Below are positions 34,222-42,486 of a stretch of 64,000 nt of DNA, in pieces. The notes under the pieces are model-generated. The model saw only the letters and a program-made list of their open reading frames with translations, ran no database searches and had not been told where the DNA came from. Source of the stretch: Sphingorhabdus contaminans (GTDB lineage Bacteria > Pseudomonadota > Alphaproteobacteria > Sphingomonadales > Sphingomonadaceae); contig NZ_VKKU01000001.1 of NCBI RefSeq assembly GCF_007280415.1, positions 1,550,001-1,614,000 on the forward strand, written 5' to 3'. The position numbers and the translations under genes were made by a program. Each line of letters begins with the position of its first letter. The first letter of the stretch is position 1.

Positions 34222-35112
34222 CTACTTTAGCCGCTCTGTTAAAAATTCGATTAAAGCGGTTACCCGTTGAGGGCGAATTTTTCCGGGTGGCGTCACAAGA
34301 TGCAAAGCGACCTGAGGTGCTTTCCATTCTTGCAGTACTTCCACAACAGCACCAGTTGCCAGATCATTTTCGATGATGAAATCGGGGACGACCGCGATGC
34401 CGTGGCCGGACCGGAGACTGTGCAGCATGACGTCGCTGTTGTTGGCACGTAACCGACCTTGCGGCCGGACGACAGCCTCCTCCCCCTTCAAATTTGTGAA
34501 CCGCCACAGTTCGGGTGTCGGCAACAATGAATAGCGCAGACATTCGTGTTCGCCGAGCTCCGCCGGATGTCTCGGCGCACCCATTACGTCGATATAGGTT
34601 GGCGCAGCGACGATGTAAGTTTTGACGTCACGCAGTTTTCGCGCCCTCAAACTACTGTCGGGCAGCGCAGCGATGCGCAACCCAATGTCGAACCCCTCGC
34701 CGATGAGATCAACTTTCGCATCGCTCAAATGCATGTCTATGCTGACCCCTCGATAGGCACATAGGAAATCTGCTACTACCGGCCCGACGTTTGACAAGCC
34801 GAAGCTCATCGGCACAGCCAATCGCACCAACCCTACAGGTTCAGACGCTTCGTCGCGCGCTGCCTCTTCTGCAGCCTGCCCCTCGGCAAGAATTGCCTTT
34901 GCATGCTCGACCAATTTGGCCCCGCTGTCTGTTAGCGCAAGTCGGCGGGAGGTCCGGTGAAACAAAGGGGCACCCACCTGTGTTTCTAGGCGCGTGATCG
35001 CTTTCGACACCGTAGCTTTGGAAATACCCAAGGAGTTTGCGGCTCCGGTAAAGCTCTTATGCTCGACCACACAGCCGAAAATGCTCCACGCTTCAAAATC
35101 AGGCAGTCTCAT
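34222..35112 (-). CDS. LysR-family transcriptional regulator
   Basis: 296 residues from the ATG at 35112 (MRLPDFEAWSIF, the usual opening of this subgroup); a TTG four codons earlier is not needed. Residues 1-60 form the winged helix (SFTGAANSLGISKATVSKAITRLETQVGAPLFHRTSRRLALTDSG) and the rest is the two-lobed effector domain ending in HLVTPPGKIRPQRVTALIEFL. It is divergent from the pirin/wrbA/dioxygenase genes and probably controls them, as in other bacteria where this LysR/pirin pairing occurs. A perfect 7+5+7 palindrome lies 3 bases upstream of its start. Confidence 0.92.
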   Translation of the reverse strand: MRLPDFEAWSIFGCVVEHKSFTGAANSLGISKATVSKAITRLETQVGAPLFHRTSRRLALTDSGAKLVEHAKAILAEGQAAEEAARDEASEPVGLVRLAVPMSFGLSNVGPVVADFLCAYRGVSIDMHLSDAKVDLIGEGFDIGLRIAALPDSSLRARKLRDVKTYIVAAPTYIDVMGAPRHPAELGEHECLRYSLLPTPELWRFTNLKGEEAVVRPQGRLRANNSDVMLHSLRSGHGIAVVPDFIIENDLATGAVVEVLQEWKAPQVALHLVTPPGKIRPQRVTALIEFLTERLK

Positions 35113-35115
35113 AAA

Positions 35116-35134
35116 TGGAAACAATATGTTTCCA
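35116..35134. promoter_or_regulatory. Palindrome in the LysR/pirin divergent region
   Basis: TGGAAAC (35116-35122) and GTTTCCA (35128-35134) are exact reverse complements around AATAT. The spacing is like an LysR or other dimeric repressor site; binding by the adjacent LysR protein is inferred. Confidence 0.6.
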
Positions 35135-35209
35135 ACGTTTCTATTTCAATACCAATTCTAAAGCCTATCTACAGTTCATGACATCCATCCTCGTTGAAGG
35201 AGTGACAAT

Positions 35210-35923
35210 ATGACTGATACCAAAACGAAAATCGAAGTTCGTCCGTTCGCAAGCTTAGGCGCGGCAAATCACGGTTGGCTCGATGCACACCATCATTTTT
35301 CTTTCGCCGAATATTATGATCCCGCCCGCATGAATTGGGGAGCTATCCGCGTCTGGAATGATGACATCATCCAGCCTCAGTCCGGCTTTCCTCCGCATCC
35401 GCATGCCGACATGGAAATCGTCACATATGTTCGTACAGGGGCGATCACCCACAAGGACAGCTTGGGAAATGAAGGTCGCACTGAAGCTGGCGACGTTCAG
35501 GTTATGAGTGCCGGAAGCGGGATTCGCCACGCCGAATATAATCTGGAAAATGAAGCTACGACGTTGTTCCAGATATGGATCATGCCAAACCGCACAGGTG
35601 GCTCGCCAAGCTGGGGAGCAAAACCTTTCCCAAAGGAAAGCCGGTCGGGCACTTGGCAAGTCCTTGCCAGCGGCATCGAAGGCGACACGGACGCGTTACC
35701 CATCCGCACAAATGCTCGCGTCGTCGGTGCAACAATCAAAGCCGGTAAAAGCTTGTCCTATGAGGTAGGTGCAGGCCGCTACGCTTATCTTGTTCCTGCT
35801 ACAGGTGCGATTGAAATAGACGGACATCGCGCAAATGCCCGTGATGGCGTCGCAATCAAAGAAGGCCAGATCACCGTGACGGCCCTTGAAGATGCAGAAA
35901 TAGTGCTCGTCGACTCCCAATAA
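35210..35923 (+). CDS. Pirin-family bicupin (quercetinase-like)
   Basis: 237 residues. The pirin metal motif is visible in [29 protein letters not shown] and SGIRHAEYN, giving three His and a Glu ligand in the N-terminal cupin; the C-terminal cupin is shortened. Bacterial homologues such as E. coli YhhW have quercetin 2,3-dioxygenase activity in vitro; the natural role is uncertain, often tied to redox stress. It is first in a run with wrbA and an extradiol dioxygenase, divergent from the LysR gene, so probably induced by an electrophile or phenolic compound. Confidence 0.9.
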   Translation: MTDTKTKIEVRPFASLGAANHGWLDAHHHFSFAEYYDPARMNWGAIRVWNDDIIQPQSGFPPHPHADMEIVTYVRTGAITHKDSLGNEGRTEAGDVQVMSAGSGIRHAEYNLENEATTLFQIWIMPNRTGGSPSWGAKPFPKESRSGTWQVLASGIEGDTDALPIRTNARVVGATIKAGKSLSYEVGAGRYAYLVPATGAIEIDGHRANARDGVAIKEGQITVTALEDAEIVLVDSQ

Positions 35924-35982
35924 CATCAACAAGCCCCAACCGATCAGGGAAGGGGGCAATTTTTATAAAAAGGACATCTCCC

Positions 35983-36582
35983 ATGACAAAAGTTCTTGTT
36001 CTCTATTATTCCAGCTACGGCCATATTGAAACGATGGCGGAAGCGATTGCAAATGGTGCGCGCGGCGCCGGTGCTGAAGTCACTGTAAAGCGAGTTGCGG
36101 AAACGGCCCCTTCCGAAGTAGCGCAGGCGGCGCATTTCAAGCTCGACCAAAAAGCCGAAATTGCCTCTGTCGACGAACTCAAAAACTACGACGCCATCAT
36201 TGTCGGCACAGGCACCCGCTTTGGCCGGATGTCTAGTCAAATGGCGAGTTTTTGGGATCAGGCAGGCGGTGTCTGGATGCGCGGAGAGCTTAATGGAAAG
36301 GTGGGCGCTGCCTTTACCTCGTCTGCCACCCAGCATGGTGGTCAGGAAACCACATTGTTCTCAATCATCACAAACTTGCTGCACTTTGGAATGACGATCG
36401 TTGGCCTCGACTACGGCTTTGCCGGCCAGATGCGCAACGATGAAGTGACCGGCGGCGCGCCTTACGGTGCTACAACGATAGCAAATGGGGATGGTAGCCG
36501 TCAGCCCAGCGAAACAGAACTTGAAGGGGCACGCTATCTGGGCAAGCGCGTCGCGGAAACGGCAGCAAAGCTGATTGCATAA
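35983..36582 (+). CDS. wrbA: NAD(P)H:quinone oxidoreductase WrbA
   Basis: 199 residues, AAGGA before the ATG. It is a flavodoxin fold with the FMN loop [21 protein letters not shown], and the WrbA-specific stretch [53 protein letters not shown]. It reduces quinones by two electrons, avoiding semiquinone radicals. Its place between pirin and an extradiol dioxygenase supports an aromatic/quinone-stress operon under the divergent LysR. Confidence 0.95.
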   Translation: MTKVLVLYYSSYGHIETMAEAIANGARGAGAEVTVKRVAETAPSEVAQAAHFKLDQKAEIASVDELKNYDAIIVGTGTRFGRMSSQMASFWDQAGGVWMRGELNGKVGAAFTSSATQHGGQETTLFSIITNLLHFGMTIVGLDYGFAGQMRNDEVTGGAPYGATTIANGDGSRQPSETELEGARYLGKRVAETAAKLIA

Positions 36583-36585
36583 CTC

Positions 36586-37377
36586 ATGATAAGGCAACCC
36601 TCCCTATTTTTGTCGCATGGTTCGCCCATGATCGTTCTGGACAAAAGTCCTGCCAGGACTTTTCTTGAAGGATTGGCGGAGGAGTTGTCTTCTAAACCGG
36701 AAGCGATCGTTGTGATATCAGCTCATTATGATGCGCCTGTCACATCAATCACTTCCGGTCTGCATCCTTCTACAGTCTATGACTTCGGCGGCTTTCCGCC
36801 TGCACTCTACGAGATGGTTTATCCAACGCCTGGTGCACCTGATCTTGCGAACCGTATCCAAAACATGTTGCAGTCGGCAGGCATACCAAGTCGGTTGGAC
36901 AGCGAGGATGGATTCGATCATGGCACGTGGACGCCGCTGTTATTGGCTTGGCCCGCAGCGGACATACCTGTTGTACAGATATCGATTAACGAACGGGGCA
37001 GCCCGCAATCCCACTATGACCTCGGCGTCCAACTTGGCGCTTTGCGTGACGAGAATATCCTGATCGTCGGTTCCGGTTCGATGACCCACAACCTCAGCGC
37101 CTTCTTCAGAGGCAACTTCAGCCATAATGCACCAACCGAGCCCTGGGTGATTGAATTTCTCGATTGGCTGGAAACGAAATTGATATCAGGTGACCATGCC
37201 GCAGTCCTGCGCGCAATCAACGAAGGACCGTACGGCTCCGACAATCACCCCACGATGGATCACATCCTACCGCTCTTTGTGGCTCTTGGTGCGGGCGGCG
37301 TCGAGGGTAAAGCCCACAAGATGCATCACAGCGTCGACCATGCGGTCCTGGCGATGGACATGTGGCGTTTCGACTAG
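36586..37377 (+). CDS. Extradiol ring-cleavage dioxygenase, DODA/YgiD type
   Basis: 263 residues. The LigB-fold metal ligands are seen in FLSHGSPM (His), ISAHYDAP (His) and a later SVDHAVLAMD (His) with Asp/His in GFDHGTWTPLL, as in 4,5-DOPA dioxygenases. Such enzymes open catechol rings at the 4,5 position using Fe(II) or Zn. It starts 3 bases after wrbA. The module LysR-pirin-WrbA-DODA is recurrent and would handle catechols and the quinones they give. It has no good ribosome-binding site, so coupling to wrbA translation is likely. Confidence 0.9.
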   Translation: MIRQPSLFLSHGSPMIVLDKSPARTFLEGLAEELSSKPEAIVVISAHYDAPVTSITSGLHPSTVYDFGGFPPALYEMVYPTPGAPDLANRIQNMLQSAGIPSRLDSEDGFDHGTWTPLLLAWPAADIPVVQISINERGSPQSHYDLGVQLGALRDENILIVGSGSMTHNLSAFFRGNFSHNAPTEPWVIEFLDWLETKLISGDHAAVLRAINEGPYGSDNHPTMDHILPLFVALGAGGVEGKAHKMHHSVDHAVLAMDMWRFD

Positions 37378-37411
37378 ATTGACAGGCCAGCGCCTCGTAA
37401 AGGCATCATAC

Positions 37412-37813
37412 ATGGCCTACAACTTGCCCGAAGATCTTATCGAAGAAACATTTCTCGCCTCAACCGGACCGGGTGGGCAGAATGTGAACAAAGTCGCGAC
37501 GGCTTGCCAGTTGCGGGTCGATGTCTTTGCCCTCGGCCTTGAACCTTATGCGTTCCGGCAGTTAAAAATTCTGGCTGGCAGTAAAATGACGTTGGCAGGC
37601 GAATTGATTGTCACGGCGCGTAACCACCGCACGCGCGAGGCAAACCGGCAGGAGGCGCGTGACCGGATTGTCGAACTGATCGACCGCGCCCATATTCGAA
37701 AGCCGCGCCGTGTGGCGACAAAGCCGAGTAAAGCTGCAAAGGCACGACGTGTCGATGCAAAAAAGGGGCGGTCCACCATCAAGAAAAATCGCGGCAAAGT
37801 GAGTTTCGATTGA
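37412..37813 (+). CDS. arfB: Peptidyl-tRNA hydrolase ArfB (ribosome rescue)
   Basis: 133 residues from the ATG at 37412. The frame remains open back to 37190 inside the dioxygenase gene, which is chance. The class I release-factor catalytic motif GGQ is at residues 21-23 (STGPGGQNVNKVAT). The C-terminal tail (KPSKAAKARRVDAKKGRSTIKKNRGK) is rich in Lys/Arg, as needed to enter the empty mRNA channel of stalled ribosomes. It rescues ribosomes lacking a stop codon as a backup to tmRNA. Confidence 0.93.
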   Translation: MAYNLPEDLIEETFLASTGPGGQNVNKVATACQLRVDVFALGLEPYAFRQLKILAGSKMTLAGELIVTARNHRTREANRQEARDRIVELIDRAHIRKPRRVATKPSKAAKARRVDAKKGRSTIKKNRGKVSFD

Positions 37814-37891
37814 ACTGTTGACCAAAGAAAATCCGGTTTGGCGGAGCGGATATTGGTAGGAAACTTTCCTTGCTTCTTTTAGAGGGACGCC

Positions 37892-38374
37892 ATGTTCGAA
37901 TTTGCAATCAACTCTGCCGCCCCGAAATATGAACTCTATCGTGAACTGGTACGTTCAGCAGATGCGTTGACCGATGGCGAACCCGATGCCGTTGCGAATA
38001 TGGCCAATGTTGCTGCATTGCTTTGGGAATATCTTCCGGACGTCAACTGGACCGGATTTTACCGAATGGTTGGCACAGAGTTGGTTCTGGGCCCGTTCCA
38101 GGGAAAGGCCGCATGTATCCGGATCGCTATCGGTGAAGGCGTTTGCGGCGCGGCGGCAGCCAGCGGTGAAACACAACTGGTCAAGGACGTTCATGCCTTT
38201 CCAGGCCATATAGCGTGTGACGCCAATAGTGCGTCAGAACTTGTCGTGCCGGTCAAGCGCAACGGCGAAGTCATAGCCGTCATTGATCTGGACAGCCCAT
38301 CACTTGGCCGCTTCGATGCCGACGATGCGGCAGGCATTGAGGCATTGGCTGAAATTCTGGCAAACCGGATTTAA
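37892..38374 (+). CDS. msrC: Free methionine-(R)-sulfoxide reductase (GAF domain)
   Basis: 160 residues forming one GAF domain. All three family cysteines are present: Cys75 (KAACIRI), Cys85 (GEGVCGAAA) and Cys109 (HIACDANS), with spacing equal to the E. coli enzyme. The segments DVNWTGFYRM and ELVVPVKRNGEVIAVIDLDSP complete the pocket. It reduces free Met-R-sulfoxide via a cysteine sulfenic acid and thioredoxin. Its place just beyond the quinone-stress genes fits an oxidative-defence stretch. Confidence 0.93.
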   Translation: MFEFAINSAAPKYELYRELVRSADALTDGEPDAVANMANVAALLWEYLPDVNWTGFYRMVGTELVLGPFQGKAACIRIAIGEGVCGAAAASGETQLVKDVHAFPGHIACDANSASELVVPVKRNGEVIAVIDLDSPSLGRFDADDAAGIEALAEILANRI

Positions 38375-38456
38375 TCCGACTGCCTCATTTTGGAACAATG
38401 CCTTGTTACAACAAGCATTTTACATGCGTTGGATTCGCCAACCGGCGTAAAAAATG

Positions 38457-38471
38457 TTAATGACGCTTTAA
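38457..38471. promoter_or_regulatory. CtrA box upstream of the glycine-zipper envelope gene
   Basis: TTAA (38457-38460), seven bases, TTAA (38468-38471) is a perfect CtrA consensus. It is 53 bases upstream of the start at 38524, in a core-promoter position. Confidence 0.65.
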
Positions 38472-38523
38472 CCATTGGCACCGGCATTTCCCGGCGCACA
38501 CGATGCTTGGGGAGTCATTAACT

Positions 38524-39417
38524 ATGAGAACCGTTCTATTTGCAGGCGCTGCGGCCATCGGGTTATTTTCGACCGCACCTTCCTTTGCCGGCGAATCACC
38601 GGCACCGGCGGCGGTATCGGTTCAGAAGAAATCCACCGTGATAGTGAATCGGGCAGGGCCTGATCGCACGAGTGATTTTCGCGAGCCGGAATTCGGCCCT
38701 GAAATGCGGCCCAATGTGCAGGTGTACAACTGGAGTGACGATGCCGTATTCGCCGCACCAGATGGTTCAAGCTACAAATATGATGGCGAATGGGAAGGCA
38801 AATATGTCGATCCGCAAGGCCGCGTTTTTGAAGGCGACTGGAGCGGTCGCGTAACGCGACAGAACGGTGCGAGCTCAGCTTTCCCCGCCCCGCCGCCCCA
38901 TGCACGGATGCCGCACGCCGAACCGGATTATGGCGATGATGGCGAAGGATATGAGGAAGAATATTATGAGGAAGGTGGCTATGCCGTTCCTCCAGGCTAT
39001 GAAAATTATGAGCGTTGCCTGAAAAGCAATGGTGTCAAAGGCGCTGCCATTGGTGCATTGCTGGGCGGAGCGCTCGGCAACCGTATTGCCGGACGGGGTA
39101 ATCGTACGGGCGGCACATTGGTGGGCGCGGGAATTGGCGGCCTGCTCGGCGCGGCCGTCGAAAAGGCCAATGACAAGTGCAAGCAACACCGACCACGTTA
39201 TCCGCACCATTCTGGATATTATGGGCAGCACCATTATGGCTGGGGTGGTGGCTATTACTACTATCCGCAGGCGCCTATTGTAACCGTCACCATGCAGCCA
39301 ACGGTGACGACCACGACCACGGTCACTGAAGAAGTCTATTATGAGACCGTGCGGGCGAAGCCGCGCAAAAAGATTGTCCGCAAATGGAAACCGAAACCAC
39401 GTTGCGTATGCCGGTAA
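38524..39417 (+). CDS. Secreted glycine-zipper envelope protein with a MORN-like segment
   Basis: 297 residues from the ATG at 38524, with GGGGAG 9 bases upstream. A signal peptide ends in PSFAGE. Residues 84-108 (YKYDGEWEGKYVDPQGRVFEG) look like a MORN repeat. Residues about 140-165 are rich in Glu, Tyr and Gly. Residues 169-213 form a glycine zipper (GAAIGALLGGALGNRIAG ... GAGIGGLLGAA) that probably inserts in a membrane. The C-terminus is Tyr/His/Gly-rich, then a Thr-rich stretch and a basic end with CVC. Function unknown. A perfect CtrA box suggests cell-cycle control of a surface component. Confidence 0.8.
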   Translation: MRTVLFAGAAAIGLFSTAPSFAGESPAPAAVSVQKKSTVIVNRAGPDRTSDFREPEFGPEMRPNVQVYNWSDDAVFAAPDGSSYKYDGEWEGKYVDPQGRVFEGDWSGRVTRQNGASSAFPAPPPHARMPHAEPDYGDDGEGYEEEYYEEGGYAVPPGYENYERCLKSNGVKGAAIGALLGGALGNRIAGRGNRTGGTLVGAGIGGLLGAAVEKANDKCKQHRPRYPHHSGYYGQHHYGWGGGYYYYPQAPIVTVTMQPTVTTTTTVTEEVYYETVRAKPRKKIVRKWKPKPRCVCR

Positions 39418-39427
39418 AGTAATTTGG

Positions 39428-39452
39428 GCCGCCGCCGCTACGCGGCGGCGGC
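39428..39452. terminator. GC-rich hairpin between convergent genes
   Basis: An 11-bp perfect stem, GCCGCCGCCGC (39428-39438) with GCGGCGGCGGC (39442-39452), closes a 3-base TAC loop. No T-run follows on either strand, so termination efficiency is uncertain. Confidence 0.45.
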
Positions 39453-39476
39453 TTGACCAACAGATTTTCGATTAAG

Positions 39477-40232
39477 TTAAGCCGTCTGCTCTGCGGCAGT
39501 GGGCTCGAAACGTTCCCATCCTTCGGGTCCGAGGCGCTCCAGAGGCGTGTAGCGGATTTTGTACTGCATGCGTGCCGCGCCTTCGACCCAATAGCCCAAA
39601 TACACATAAGGCAGCCCCGCCGCCTTTGCGCGCATGATATGGTCAAGAATGATATAATTGCCGAGACCGAGCCGACCCTCGGCATCCGGATCGTAGAAGC
39701 TGTAAATCATCGAAAGACCATCCGCCTGTTGATCGGTCAGGCAGGCACCGACCAGTTCGCCCAAACGGCCGAACCGACCGGGCGTACGATATTCGATAAC
39801 ATTGCTGCGGACGGGTGACTGTTCGACCATATCGGCATAGTCCATATCGTCCATATTGGTCATTCCGCCGACAGGATGCCGCTTGCCGAGATAGCGGCGC
39901 AGCAGATCATATTGCTCGGACGTCGACCAGGGCCGGCACGCACTTACCACTAGATCGGAATTGCGGCGGATTATCCGGCGTTGCGTAGTATTAGGCTGAA
40001 AATCATTGGTGAGTACGCGCACCGACACGCAGGCTTTGCAGTCGATACAGCTTGGGCGGTAGGCAACATTCTGGCTCCGCCGAAAGCCGATCCGGCCAAG
40101 TGCATCATTCAATTCGTCGGCATGTGGACCGTTCAGTTCGGTGAATACCTTGCGTTCTGTCTTACCTGGCAGGTACGGGCACGGGCCGGGGTTAGTGACA
40201 AAAAAACGAGGAAACCGAACGGGTGCGCTCAT
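39477..40232 (-). CDS. bpt: Aspartate/glutamate leucyltransferase
   Basis: 251 residues. The N-terminal [17 protein letters not shown] and [21 protein letters not shown] (three Cys) and the middle [11 protein letters not shown] are typical of the bacterial ATE1-like Bpt proteins. The C-terminus holds [27 protein letters not shown]. It adds Leu to N-terminal Asp or Glu, marking proteins for ClpS/ClpAP degradation. It is convergent with the glycine-zipper gene. Confidence 0.95.
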   Translation of the reverse strand: MSAPVRFPRFFVTNPGPCPYLPGKTERKVFTELNGPHADELNDALGRIGFRRSQNVAYRPSCIDCKACVSVRVLTNDFQPNTTQRRIIRRNSDLVVSACRPWSTSEQYDLLRRYLGKRHPVGGMTNMDDMDYADMVEQSPVRSNVIEYRTPGRFGRLGELVGACLTDQQADGLSMIYSFYDPDAEGRLGLGNYIILDHIMRAKAAGLPYVYLGYWVEGAARMQYKIRYTPLERLGPEGWERFEPTAAEQTA

Positions 40233-40338
40233 CGAATAAAGATCCTCAAGACCTAAATGTTGGTGAATTATTTACCCTGTATGCACCGATGTCAGTAATG
40301 TGAAAAGAGCATTTACCATGAAAGTTGTAAACAGACCT

Positions 40339-41559
40339 CTACTTGTTCAGTTCCACGCGCTCCACAAGATACCCTGCACCGTTCAAACCATCCACAAGCC
40401 CTTGTAATTGCTCGGCATCTCTTGCCTCGCACTCAATGTCGGTAATCAAGCCTTTGGCGGGGAGAGTCGTAAAGATTCGCTGGTGGTAAATCTCGATTAT
40501 ATTGACGTTATGCTCATTAAAAAGGCGCATAACTTTATACAAGGCACCAGGGCGATCCTGAAGAGTGAGGCGCAAGCGTGCCAGCCGTCCCGAACGGGCA
40601 AGGTCACGCAAAAGAACATTTGCCAACAACCGCGTGTCGATGTTCCCGCCGCACAAAACCACGCCGACATTTTTGCCGGCAAAAATTTCGGGATTGGCCA
40701 TTACCGCGGCAAGTCCGGCTGCACCGGCACCTTCCACAACGGTCTTTTCAATTTGCAGAAGCAGGCTGACCGCAGTCTCTAACTGCGCCTCGCTCACGAG
40801 AACAATATCGTCGACGAGATCGCGAATGACTTCGCTCGTAAAACTACCGGGAACCTTAACCGCAATGCCTTCGGCAAGCGTGTCGCCTTCACAAGGCAAT
40901 TGCTGGTTCTTCAGCAACGCATACATTGACGGATATAACTCTGCCTGCACACCGATCAGGCCGATATCCGGCTTTAACGCCCGCGCTGCCGTGCCCATAC
41001 CGGACAACAACCCGCCACCTCCGATTGGGACGACAAGCATATCGAGTGCATCTATGCTTTCCAGCATTTCGAGCGCTACCGTTCCCTGCCCTGCGGCAAC
41101 ATTGGGATCGTCGAATGGATGGACAAAGGTCAAACCCTTTTCAGCCTCCAAAAGCCGGGCATGCTTATAGGCATCGTCAAAAGTCTCGCCATGCAGAACC
41201 ACTTTGCCACCGACGCTTTCGGTTTGCATAACTTTTACGGTCGGTGTCGGAATAGGCATTACAATAGTTACCGGGATCCCGAGGCGGGTGCCATGATAGC
41301 TAAGACCTTGGGCATGGTTGCCAGCAGATGCCGCAATCACGCCCTTGGATCGCTGCTCATCGGTCAACAGCAACAAGGCGTTCAGCGCACCCCGTTCTTT
41401 GTACGCAGCGGTGAACTGGAGATTTTCGAACTTCAGATAGATGTTCGCACCCGTCAGTTTGGAAAGCGTCTGGCTGTGTAGAGTTGGGGTGGCCACAATG
41501 GAGTCACGAATGCGTTCATGGGCGGCGCGGATATGATCGAGTGTTAGTAAGTGTGACAT
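40339..41559 (-). CDS. ilvA: Threonine ammonia-lyase with C-terminal ACT domain
   Basis: 406 residues. The PLP lysine is Lys54 (FTAAYKERGALNALLLL), where most family members have SFKxRGA. The phosphate-binding loop is PIGGGGLLSGMGTAAR. The last 75 residues (LTLQDRPGALYKVMRLFNEHNVNIIEIYHQR) are a single ACT domain. This layout (TIGR01127 type) is the short catabolic/biosynthetic threonine dehydratase, making 2-oxobutyrate for isoleucine. It is divergent from the 3-hydroxyisobutyrate dehydrogenase-like gene. Confidence 0.93.
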   Translation of the reverse strand: MSHLLTLDHIRAAHERIRDSIVATPTLHSQTLSKLTGANIYLKFENLQFTAAYKERGALNALLLLTDEQRSKGVIAASAGNHAQGLSYHGTRLGIPVTIVMPIPTPTVKVMQTESVGGKVVLHGETFDDAYKHARLLEAEKGLTFVHPFDDPNVAAGQGTVALEMLESIDALDMLVVPIGGGGLLSGMGTAARALKPDIGLIGVQAELYPSMYALLKNQQLPCEGDTLAEGIAVKVPGSFTSEVIRDLVDDIVLVSEAQLETAVSLLLQIEKTVVEGAGAAGLAAVMANPEIFAGKNVGVVLCGGNIDTRLLANVLLRDLARSGRLARLRLTLQDRPGALYKVMRLFNEHNVNIIEIYHQRIFTTLPAKGLITDIECEARDAEQLQGLVDGLNGAGYLVERVELNK

Positions 41560-41616
41560 GGTGCCCGCGCACTATCCTATCTGGCGCTTGCTGCAAACAC
41601 AGATTACAGCACACCC

Positions 41617-42486
41617 ATGACTAGAATAGCTTTCATCGGTTTGGGCGTCATGGGCGGCCCGATTGCACGACATCTGAAACAGGCAGGGCATGAGCTGACG
41701 GTTTATAACCGCTCGCGTGCTAAGGCGGAGGCGTGGGTTGCGGCCCATGGCGGTACATTGGCTACATCGCCTGCGGAAGCGGCGCGCGCATCCGAGGTTG
41801 TCATTTCCTGCGTAGGCACTGACGATGATTTGGCCGGTGTTACGCTGGGACGCGATGGGGCCTTTGCCGCTATGGCGAAAGGAAGCCTGTATATCGACCA
41901 TACAACAGTGTCGGCGCGTATAGCACGACAATTGGGCGTCGAGGCCAAATCGCGCGGACTGCTCGTGGTCGACGCGCCTTTGACCGGCGGGCAAATCGGT
42001 GCCGAAAATGGAACATTGTCGATCATGTGTGGTGGCAGCGAAGCATCAATGGATGCCGCCCGCCCGATCATGGAGCCCTATTCAAAGCGCATCGTCCATG
42101 TGGGCGGGCCAGGAACCGGACAGACAACAAAAATGTGTAACCAGATCGCCTTTGCGGGCGTTATCCAGTCGCTATCCGAAGCCTTGCGCTTCGCCCAATC
42201 CGCCGAACTGGATATCGGCAAGGTCTATGAAGCCATCTCGGGCGGTGCTGCGCAAAGTTGGCAAATGGACAATCGTTGGGCCACGATGGCCGAAGACAAA
42301 TTCGACTTCGGTTTTGCAGTGGATTGGATGCGCAAGGATCTCGGGCTCGCTTTTGAAGAGGCACGTGCTCTGGGCGCGACTTTACCGATTACAGCATTGA
42401 TTGATCAATTTTACGCCGATGTACAGCAGATGGGCGGCGGCAGGCTTGATACCAGCGCAATCGTAAAGCGGTTACCCAAGGGATGA
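41617..42486 (+). CDS. 3-Hydroxyisobutyrate dehydrogenase family NAD(P)-dependent reductase
   Basis: 289 residues. The N-terminal Rossmann motif is IAFIGLGVMGGPIARHLKQAG. DAPLTGGQIGAENGTLSIMCGG is the substrate-binding signature of beta-hydroxyacid dehydrogenases. The catalytic Lys is in GGPGTGQTTKMCNQI. Members act on 3-hydroxyisobutyrate, tartronate semialdehyde or related acids; which one applies here is not clear. It overlaps the following amidohydrolase by 4 bases and starts a three-gene operon. Confidence 0.88.
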   Translation: MTRIAFIGLGVMGGPIARHLKQAGHELTVYNRSRAKAEAWVAAHGGTLATSPAEAARASEVVISCVGTDDDLAGVTLGRDGAFAAMAKGSLYIDHTTVSARIARQLGVEAKSRGLLVVDAPLTGGQIGAENGTLSIMCGGSEASMDAARPIMEPYSKRIVHVGGPGTGQTTKMCNQIAFAGVIQSLSEALRFAQSAELDIGKVYEAISGGAAQSWQMDNRWATMAEDKFDFGFAVDWMRKDLGLAFEEARALGATLPITALIDQFYADVQQMGGGRLDTSAIVKRLPKG

